From: Parapristionchus giblindavisi
Lineage: Eukaryota; Nematoda; Chromadorea; Rhabditida; Diplogasteridae
Length of the DNA stretch: 64,000 nucleotides
Assembly (NCBI GenBank): GCA_943737045.1
Contig: CALSFV010000335.1
Span: forward strand, 62,001-126,000
Direction: 5' to 3'
In this document: piece after piece, positions 55,912-64,000 of the stretch
How the letters are laid out: each line of letters opens with the position of its first letter
Numbering within the stretch: the stretch's first letter is position 1
Notes under the pieces: model-generated
Databases searched by the model: none
The model's input: the letters and a program-made list of their open reading frames with translations, nothing else
What the model was told of the DNA's origin: nothing
Program-made: the position numbers and the translations under genes

Positions 55912-58900
55912 TCATAAAACTGACGTGTAATCTTTGAACTCTTTTTTAACATAGTCAAGAGCAGCATCAGGATTCAGGAAAGATACTTGAAGTAGTTGGC
56001 TGAAATATGGTGTTAGCTTACTCAACTTTTTATGTGATATTAGGTTGTCTCATAAGTCCCTGACTGCTTTGTGTCATGATTTCGAAGCGCTCTCTTTTTA
56101 GCTATGAACATACAGGGTTGTCTGGCCAAGTGCTGCTGATAAGACATTATCTCATCTGTGTAAGCATGGTGTTTGGAGCATCAATAGTTTTCAAGTGGAA
56201 AATTACGCAAAATTTTGTAAAAAAATTATGTAAAAATCGTGATATTTTTTATTTTGCTCTCGTCCTTTAAGAAGAAGTTCTATGAAGTCATGCTGCGAGG
56301 TAAGCATAGCATAGGCTCTTCTTGTCATGGAACTGTGAAGACCTCCATCGTTTCCATTGTAGAGACTACACTGTCGTTCAATGTTACCAATCTGGGCCTT
56401 CCATCGTGTTAGATTTTGAAAAGCACCACGACGAAGCGGAATTGAATCCCCATCAAACTAGCGGGATTTTGTTAATGGTCGGTGTTCACCTCTCAACTAT
56501 TTCATGGTCGGTGTTCACCTCTCAACTATTTCATGGTCGGTGTTCACCTCTCAACTATTTCATGGTCGGTGTTCACCTCTTAACTATAGTATGGCTGGGA
56601 TGTCCTACCCTACTCTGCTTATACTACAGACTATGCCTTGCGCTATGAAAACCTCGTTTCCACCCTCCATCGATTTCATAAAGTAGACCAATAACAAAAA
56701 AAAGAGTTGATGTCAAGTGGGCCTTCACCGGGTTCTTTGCCTCCCAGTTCCAAGAGTTCTGGTTACTTGGAACCCATATGCGTATAAGATGTTGGCAAGA
56801 TATCACCGATGTGCAAGCATGATATTTTAGATCGCTAGCTACATTCATTTCTAAGAACCAAGAAATCGAAAAATGTGGCAAAAAGTCAGGAACTTATGAG
56901 ACAACCTAATATGTGAAATTGAGATGCTGTAAATTGCATGCTTTTATATAGGAAAAGTTCGTGCTTCACTTATATTAAAAAGTGTACTCCACAGTTCACA
57001 AGATCACTGAAGTGTTATATTTACACATTTTGAGGTATTTTAACACAAAAAGTGTTAAATATAACACTTCATAGATTTTGTGTACAGTGTGGAGTACGCA
57101 TTTTCTCTGTGTGTTTGTTAAATTTGTAACATCTGAGAAGAGACAAACGAACTCTCTATTATAATTACGCATTTCGATGCGACTAACAAGATAACGCAGA
57201 TCATTGCAATACCTAAAAGAAATTTAGTGTCAATTATATGATTTCATTTTCTTATGTAAGTACATTTTTATACGGACCATATCAAAGCGCTTTCTGCCGA
57301 GAGATTCGAACCCCATCATTAAACTGTCCCTGATGACACCAACAAAAACATTGCACAATTATCTTTCGTTGCAGCATTAAAGTGAGAGTATCGTATTTAT
57401 CGCGTTGATTAATATGTCCAAAAATTGCGAACGTGTTATCAGGCATCTTTCCTAAGAATTGACCAAAATCGACTGATTTACTACACAGTTTTGAGTTGAC
57501 CCCTCTTTTCTCCACAGTTTTCGATGCCCCTTGGGTAGGACATCCCAGATCCAGAGTAGCAAGGATGGTAGATCAAACGTCTCTCCAGGAGCTCACGTCA
57601 AAGTTCGTCGTTTGGCTTCTTCCGATGCTATTTTCACGGCTCACAGTAGAGCTATGGAAAAGTTTCCAACAGATGAAATGTGTATTTTCTCGAGTACTTT
57701 CAGATAAAAATGTTAAAATGCAACTTTTTAATTTTTTGTTCCCTCAGGAATTGATCGCATTCCATAGTCCCGGGAAAGATTTTTTTTCAAATGTTCAATC
57801 GGTAGAGCTCGTTCACAGCTTTCATTTAAGCTCTTGAAAGATTTTCATGGGGCTTTGGCTGAATTACGTCCAAAAAACTGCATTAAATGATCGTAGATCA
57901 CAAATGAAAGCTTTGATCTACTCGCCATTGTCAGCTCCTTGACATGATTTCCTTGTAATATACGGGAGAAATTGTTGACGATCAATCTGACGTCGAGTCG
58001 CTCACCCAGAGCCGCTCTGCTCTCCCTGCAGCCAAACCAGCGAAAAAGTCCCTTCTGATGGTTCCGGGTATTGATTGAGTACTTTGACGTGTGCTCCGGG
58101 AGAGACGCTTGATCTACCATCCTTGCTACTCTGGATCTGGGATGACCTACCCAAGGGGCATCGAAAACTGTGGAGAAAAGAGGTGGTCAACTCAAAAGTG
58201 TGTAGTTCTTAGGAAAGATGCCTGTTATACGTGCTAACGTGTAATACGAGTATACGTACGAGTACATGTTATAGTAGGTGTTATACGTGTTATACGTTTT
58301 ATGCCTTGTTATATGTGAACGTATTATACATGTTATACATGTTAACGTGTTAACATGTTGTGTTTTGTTTTATCACGAATTTACAAACTATCCATACGGC
58401 AGTTTTTGAAAATCAGCATTCATATCCGCGCTGGGGCAGTGAACATAATGAAAGAGACTGGATAGAAAGCGACTGGAATTCTAACCAATCCCGTGGCAAA
58501 TCGATAGTTGATTGGCATAACACGCGTGTCGTGTAAGGTTCGAATAAACGGTGGCACATTGAAAAAGTCGAAAATGAGCAGAGGTGATTTTTTGGTAGTC
58601 CATAGGGTCCCCAACAAGTTAGCACGAGCTTATTTGCATATCTTCATTTTCAACGTCCAGAGACGACGTCAAACTTTTTTGATGCCGAAATCGGCCGACT
58701 TTGGAGCTCTGAAGCTCTTCGGGGTGTGGTTTTGGTATTGAGTCGTCAACACAATAATTTCCTAGAATGACAAGGAGAATGCGCCTGCATCATTGCCAGG
58801 TCCATATTTTAATTAGCATTTTTGTAAATCGATTTTGTTATATGGTTCTTAACCAAAATCGAAGCCAAAAGGTTTTAATAGCTCAATTGACTGATCTCGA

Positions 58901-61504
58901 CGAGAGCTTTTCAACAATATGCTGACGCGTATTATATATGTATTTCAAGATTTTTTGATTGGGAAAATTCGTGTAGTTTCATACACAATCTATACGGATT
59001 AGTTGATGAACTCTTCTATCAAACATAACAGCATCTAGCTGTTTAGTGTAATGGATAAGTTCGCCGTTTACTTTTGACTGACAGGGGTTCGATCCTCCTT
59101 GCCGCAGTTTTCTTTTGCTGATTTGGTTTTTGTCGAAATTTTTTCCTGTGATTATGATAACCAGAAAAGAGAACACACTAAAAAAAAAAAAAAAAAAAAA
59201 ACTTATCAGTACGTGCGAACTTTAACACAACGGGAAAGAGAAGAGTTGTGGATGAATTCGGAGGACTCGGAGATGGATGATGACGTTTTCGAGGAGCGAG
59301 AGATGATGAAGAGGACGAGGCCGAGATGATTCATCGAAAGTTATGAGCATTTCAAGATTTTCATAGCGTGCTCTCGCACGAAAGGAGAGTGACGCAGTCA
59401 GTGATCTACCCTCTCTTCTGCCTCGTGTGAACAACACGCCCATTTTAATAAGTTTTACCGTTGTTCTATCCCATCTCTAAGTTATTTTTAAATATTTTCT
59501 AGTATTCATTTTCATTATTAAATTCATAGTTATTAACCAATCTATGAATATAAATCATCATGAATGCAAATGATAACTGTACAACAAAAATGCTTCAAAT
59601 TAACAGGAATATTTTATTACACTATTCCTCGACTGCCATCCTAAAGAAATCATCTTCGTGTTGTCCTAGAATCATCTCGGCCTCGTCCTCTTCATCATCT
59701 CTCGCTCCTCGAAAACGTCATCATCCATCTCCGAGTCCTCCGAATTCATCCACAACTCTTCTCTTTCCCGTTGTGTTAAAGTTCGCACGTACTGATAAGT
59801 TTTTTTTTTTTTTAAGTGTGTTCTCTTTTCTGGTTATCATAATCACAGGAAAAAATTTCGACAAAAACAAAATCAGCAAAAGAAAACTGCGGCAAGGAGG
59901 ATCGAACCCCTGTCAGTCAAAAGTAAACGGCGAACTTATCCATTACACTAAACAGCTAGATGCTGTTATGTTTGAAAGAAGAGTTCATCAACTAATCCGT
60001 ATAGATTGTGTATGAAACTACACGAATTTTCCCAATCAAAAAATCTTGAAATACATATATAATACGCGTCAGCATATCGCGTCAGCATAAAGCTCTCGTC
60101 GAGATCAGTCGATTGAGCTATTAAAACCTTTTGGCTTCGATTTTGGTTAAGAACCATATAACAAAATCGATTTACAAAAATGCTAATTAAAATATGGACC
60201 TGGCAATGATGCAGGCGCATTCTCCTTGTCATTCTAGGAAATTATTGTGTTGACGACTCAATACCAAAACCACACCCCGAAGAGCTACAGAGCTCCAATG
60301 TCGGCCGATTTTGGTGTCAAAAAAGTTTGACGACGTCTGTCGACGTTGAAAATGAAGAAATGGACAAAAGCTCTTGCAATCATGTTAGGGACCCTATGGA
60401 AAACCAAAAAAATGTATTAATATGTGGGTGTCAAAAAATGTGCCAACCACCCTCGGATTTTACTCGATTCTTCAGTGACACGCGTGATAAGGAATATGCT
60501 GGCATCTGATCTGTCTTATTATACAACCAGTGAATACAACGTTATCATGGATATGAACTTCCTGTTAGGTACCGACCCATTCCTATCGATTACCCTATTC
60601 CTTATATAGTATGCTAATGTAACTATGCTAATGTAACGTCGTGTGATTAGAACGCAGTTCCCTGTGTCTATCATTGCACTCTACGCCCCGCCCACTTATT
60701 AGCTGTGCCGTTTACCGTTCCCCATATTCTGTCTAGACCAATCTTCGTGCATTGTCTACACACTGGAATACACGTCAACGAGGACGGCCTAACACTTCCC
60801 AACAAACATCTATCTATAGATAACCTAGTGGTCTGCGACGCGTTCAAACACCGTAGCTGACGAGTTCCACCACCACTTTGTGTTGTGCTTTTTGCAGATT
60901 TCTATGAAATATTCTAGTTCGATTTTTTTCCATATAGGGATCTCCCGCGAATTTTGACATGTAATTCTCCAAGGGACATCGTCCATATAAAAAAATAAGA
61001 AAAAAAGTTTAAAACGATGAGACGGTCATCGTTTTAATCTATAACTCACCTTTGCGGACACTCATACGTGATATCTTCAGTTTTGAAATTTGCCACAAAC
61101 TCTTTAAGGTCTGTCGTCGTTTTGTTTCCTCCACGATCCGCTTGCTGACAATATTACATAGATTTTTCACAACTATGTATGTATAAATATAAAAATTTCT
61201 TTTATTAAGAGAAAAATAAAACAGTTTTTTCTCACTTAAAAACGACTGCAAATTGTTTCAATGATTTTAAAAATGCTGCAAAGCAAACGTCGAGCAAATT
61301 TGAAACTCTCCGCTCTGGTAATGCTCTCTCGCTTTCTTTGTCAACGAGAGAGCGTTGCCAAAAAAAAAAAGTAAAACTAGCTCGGGGCGGGCATTTAACT
61401 TACTTTGCAACCCGCACTGATGGTCCATCCCGAGAGTGAAATTCTACACTGTTCATAAGGACACACAGTAGTCTCCGAGTATTGGAACTGATGGGACATC
61501 TCTC
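55912..61504 (-). CDS. Secreted Cys-containing family protein, copy 4 (exons 3-5)
   Basis: Minus-strand exons 61504-61404 (exon 3), 61144-61050 (exon 4) and 55999-55912 (exon 5) are in frame and keep the family phases. They encode [30 protein letters not shown] and DAALDYVKKEFKDYTSVL. The signal-peptide exon and exon 2 are not found up to 64000. They lie beyond the window or were lost; transposons occupy 61704-63957. Intron 4 is about 5 kb and carries a mariner relic, two TTAT palindromes and a solo LTR. Lacking sight of the 5' half, I cannot say whether the copy is functional. Confidence 0.6.
56040..56909 (+). mobile_element. Mariner element, decayed, 870 bp
   Basis: Terminal repeats TTAGGTTGTCTCATAAGTCCC and complement with one mismatch, flanked by TA. 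The + strand keeps pieces of a transposase in several frames: a C-terminal stretch FFASQFQEFW (about 56738-56770) and a possible N-terminal domain from about 56280. The catalytic middle is missing or scrambled. A 29-bp unit (ATGGTCGGTGTTCACC...) is repeated four times at 56474-56590. Confidence 0.85.
56474..56590 (+). repeat. 29-bp tandem repeat inside the mariner relic
   Basis: Four consecutive units of GGTCGGTGTTCACCTCTCAA plus CTATTTCAT; the last differs slightly. It gives an open frame with repeated SVFTSQLFHGR, which is an artefact. Confidence 0.9.
57440..58224. mobile_element. 785-bp palindrome, TTAT duplication
   Basis: Ends CAGGCATCTTTCCTAAGAA and complement, flanked by TTAT (57436-57439, 58225-58228). 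Copy 2 reads CGTGTTATACGTG at the matching place (about 36618), the empty site. The outer arms (about 170 bp, with GTAGGACATCCCAGATCC) pair well; the centre is diverged. Mirror open frames beginning MVDQ are not gene evidence. Confidence 0.9.
59032..59106 (+). other. tRNA-like segment in the left palindrome arm
   Basis: A-box-like TTTAGTGTAATGGATAAG and B-box AGGGGTTCGATCCTCCTTGCC. The 7-base loop CTTTTGA could hold a UUU anticodon but the flanking stem is poor and no acceptor stem forms. Confidence 0.5.
59888..59964 (-). other. tRNA-like segment in the right palindrome arm
   Basis: Exact or near-exact inverted copy of 59032-59106. Confidence 0.5.
60563..60794. mobile_element. Solo LTR, 232 bp
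   Basis: It starts TGTTAGGTACCG and ends GGCCTAACA, flanked by the 5-bp duplication CTTCC (60558-60562, 60795-60799). Copy 2 has the uninterrupted site GAACTTCCCAACAAACATC at 36805. TG...CA ends plus a 5-bp duplication fit an LTR retrotransposon remnant; no internal genes remain. Confidence 0.82.
61267..61397. mobile_element. Family A MITE in intron 3 of copy 4
   Basis: Position-matched to 38461 and 52411. It contains an A-run (GCCAAAAAAAAAAAG) replacing part of the core. Right end CTCGGGGCGGGCATTTAA. Confidence 0.8.
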
Positions 61505-61703
61505 CTGTTAAATTCGTTTAAAGGCAAACACCGAAAAACAATTTCATTCATTTAATTTAGACAAATGAAACAATACTGGAAATTATGCTGTAAAATGAAT
61601 TTCATATTAAAAAAGTATTATTCGAAGTGACTGAATATTTACGAGTCTTTTTTCAACCCACAAACTTTGATGAACTTGTAGTTTCAACTATTGAAACATC
61701 TTT

Positions 61704-62214
61704 TTGGTGTGTCATAAGTTCGGTAATTTTTTCCCAGAAAAAAATAAAATGTAAATATTTCTTACCTCAATCAATGATGGAAGCCAATATACTCCCCGTC
61801 GGCATCCACCATCTCTTGCCATCATTCAGCCAGCTCGCGCATGCCATCCTTCCAAAACCCTTTCGGCAGCGAGTCAATCCATGACCTGATTCGTGTCGCC
61901 CAAAGAGAAGCGATGGAACCACGTGTGGACTGTGTTTAGGCATAAGGGCCATGTTTTTTTCACCAGTTCCTCTTGGGCAGCCTTGCTCTTGACACCAGAG
62001 CGGAAGAGGTCAGGAATTGATTCGCGGATGTGGGACTGGGTGGGTTTTGGAAACAGAGCCATGCTTCAAGCAGAATGAATGTAATAAAATGGGGCAAAAA
62101 ACATAGCAAAGTGTTAGAGGTATTCAATGAGGGTGAGAACCCGATACACGAACAACACGTAAATGAGAAAACTTTATTCGAGGAAAAAATTTGCCGAACT
62201 GATGACACACCCTA
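61704..62214 (-). mobile_element. Mariner/Tc1-like element with internal deletion, 511 bp
   Basis: Ends TTGGTGTGTCATAAGTTCGG and, complemented, TAGGGTGTGTCATCAGTTCGG. The minus strand joins an N-terminal helix-turn-helix-like part (HIRESIPDLF, TVHTWFHRF) directly to a C-terminal tail (LPKGF, WWQEMVDADGEYI) across a frame change near 61880. The DDE catalytic core is gone. Confidence 0.75.
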
Positions 62215-62219
62215 ATACC

Positions 62220-62223
<4 letters not shown>

Positions 62224-62271
<48 letters not shown>

Positions 62272-62275
62272 TTTG
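62224..62275 (+). repeat. ATTT microsatellite
   Basis: About 13 uninterrupted ATTT units just outside the deleted mariner-like element. Confidence 0.95.
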
Positions 62276-62369
62276 GTACACCCGTGACAGGTGCGACAGC
62301 AAATACAGGAGCGATAAGAGAAATAATTATAATAATGATGGAAAGGACTTGGGGAAGTTGACAGGGGTA

Positions 62370-63955
62370 CAGTGCGCGACATAATGATAGGACACCCCTA
62401 AAATTTTGCGATTCCGGCCGAATGGTGAATGGAAATCAAAAGATGTATATACCATTTGTATCCATTCCTTGGATAACTAAGGTAGCCCACGTATGAGAAT
62501 ATTCAATTTCCCGGTCAGCGAGAAAATAATAATATTTCGAAATTTTACCGTGACATAATGATAGGACACCCTGATTTTTTCAGAAGTTACTAATTTTTTC
62601 TAACTTCTGCATAACATCAACGGGTCAACAACAGGTTAGTTATCAATCTTATGGCCCTTCCTCGAGAATGGACCGAAGATGCGATTGGGCATCCTCCTAT
62701 AGAGGACAGAAATCACTTGAGGCTCGATGTCATCCCACTCATTTTTGATGATAGCCTTCAACTCGGTGACGGATGCATACTGTTTGGTGTTCTTGTGCAC
62801 ACGACTAACCAAGATGCCCCATATGTACTATATGTGGTTTGCATTGGGATTGCACGTAGGGCATGGAAGAACTGTGATGTTTTTAACTGCGAACAATGGT
62901 TTTGAGGGGTTATGGCGAGAATGGAGGAGCTCTCTTTCTGGGAGATCTGGTGGTGGGGACGGCTCTTCATCATGAAAGGAACTAGGGTAGTCTGGTGCAT
63001 CGCCTGATACTCCGCGTAGTCCATCCTGCTGGAGCGGAAGGATATGGGCGGCTTGTTGAATTTTAAGAACACGCCCTAGTACGGTACATGATAATTTTTT
63101 CAAAAATTTAAAAATATCGGTTTCTGATTGCATTCACCGATGAGAAGAAGTTCAACCCCAATAGTCCGGATGGTTATAACTGTTTTTGACGTGAGTTGCT
63201 CAAGGAACCGCGTAATTTCAGCTGGAGGAAGTTCAGTCATGTTCAGGGTCGCGTTCTCAAAATTCGAGAAGCCGCTCATATCCTTCCGCTCCAGCAGGAT
63301 GGACTACGCGGAGTATCAGGCGATGCACCAGACTACCCTAGTTCCGTTCATGATGAAGAGCCGTCCCCACCACCAGATCTCCCAGAAAGAGAGCTCCTCC
63401 ATTCTCGCCATAACCCCTCAAAACCATTGTTCGCAGTTAAAAACATCACAGTTCTTCCATGCCCTACGTGCAATCCCAATGCAAACCACATATAGTACAT
63501 ATGTCGCATCTTGGTTAGTCGTGTGCACAAGAACACCAAACAGTATGCATCCGTCGCCGAGTTGAAGGCTATCATCAAAAATGAGCGGGGATGACATCGA
63601 GCCTCAAGTGATTTCTGTCTTCTATAGGAGGATGCCCAATCGCATCTTCGGTCCATTCTCGAGGAAGGGCCATAAGATTGATTACTAACCTGTTGTTGAC
63701 CCGTTGATGTTATGCAGAAGTTTGAAAAAATTAGTAACTTCTGAAAAAAATCGGGGTGTCCTATCATTATGTCACGGTGAAATTTCGAAATATTATTATT
63801 TTCTCGTTGACCGGGAAATTGAATATTCTCATACGTGGGCTACCTTAGTTATCCAAGGAGGGGATACAAATGGTATATACATATTTTGATTTCCATTCAC
63901 TATTCGGCCGGAATCGCAAAATTTTAGGGGTGTCCTATCATTATGTCGCGCACTG
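62370..63955. mobile_element. Fold-back Tc1-like element, 1586 bp
   Basis: Ends CAGTGCGCGACATAATG and complement, flanked by TA. The right half, + strand, contains Tc1-transposase pieces: FTDEKKFNPNSPDGYN (63136-63183), SRMDYAEYQ, ITVLPCPTCNPNANHI and ILVSRVHKNTKQYASV. The left half is an inverted copy of the C-terminal part instead of the N-terminal half. A loop of about 150 bp (63090-63240) separates the arms. Frameshifts make it inactive. Confidence 0.9.
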
Positions 63956-64000
63956 TATATCGATAGCCGTCAAATCGCCAGTGATCCAGTTTGAATGAGG

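Larger units (their letters stand above)
58521..60486. mobile_element. 1966-bp palindrome with tRNA-like cassettes, ATAA duplication
   Basis: Ends CACGCGTGTC and GACACGCGTG, flanked by ATAA (58517-58520, 60487-60490). Copy 2 shows the empty site GGGTATAAGGAATAGG (about 36738). The arms are over 800 bp and almost identical, meeting near 59500. Each arm has a tRNA-like segment and an A- or T-run. A short open frame (MNSEDSEMDDDVF) is mirrored on the other strand. No transposase recognised. Confidence 0.92.

Noticed and set aside
57496..58120. 113-aa and 91-aa frames both beginning MVDQ
   Set aside because: They are mirror images in the two arms of a palindromic element, with no similarity to known proteins.

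Overview
The window reads as nuclear DNA of a small invertebrate, most likely a nematode. It is AT-rich, the genes have many short exons, splice acceptors are mostly TTTCAG-like, and mobile-element debris is dense. Nothing prokaryotic (operons, ribosome-binding sites, long open frames) is present. The species cannot be named from the sequence alone.

Layout. (1) 1-6700 is intergenic: a CCCTCT microsatellite, several small inverted-repeat transposons (MITEs), and a 32-bp-unit satellite with higher-order structure that carries a TTAA-targeted insertion. (2) 6702-30788, + strand, is one large gene of 51 exons whose phases all join. It predicts about 1726 aa: a short N-terminal Cys/His motif, a very long interrupted coiled coil, and a Ser/Arg-rich basic tail. 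It resembles microtubule- or actin-linked coiled-coil proteins of the MTCL/SOGA type, but that is tentative. Its introns hold many MITEs, a hAT-like element with an 8-bp target duplication, and introns built largely of GATCTTT heptamers. (3) 31875 to at least 61504, - strand, is a tandem family of four small secreted Cys-containing proteins of about 132-146 aa. Each has five exons with the same phases (signal peptide exon, three Cys-bearing exons, charged C-terminal exon). Copy 1 is complete. Copy 2 is complete. Copy 3 is complete apart from a mutated splice donor. Copy 4 has only exons 3-5 in the window. Most of this half is intron bloated by palindromic elements, mariner relics, a solo LTR and retropseudogene pieces. 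(4) 61704-63957 holds a deleted mariner-like element, an ATTT repeat and a fold-back Tc1-like element.

The two gene units face each other (tail to tail around 30.8-31.9 kb) and show no functional link. The duplicated introns act as natural empty sites, so several insertions can be defined to the base: TTAA elements, a TTA/TAA family, two large palindromes that both target TTAT, and a 232-bp solo LTR with a CTTCC duplication. The least ordinary items are the tRNA-like promoter cassettes carried inside two unrelated kinds of inverted-repeat element, the two large TTAT-targeting palindromes, and the heptamer-built introns.
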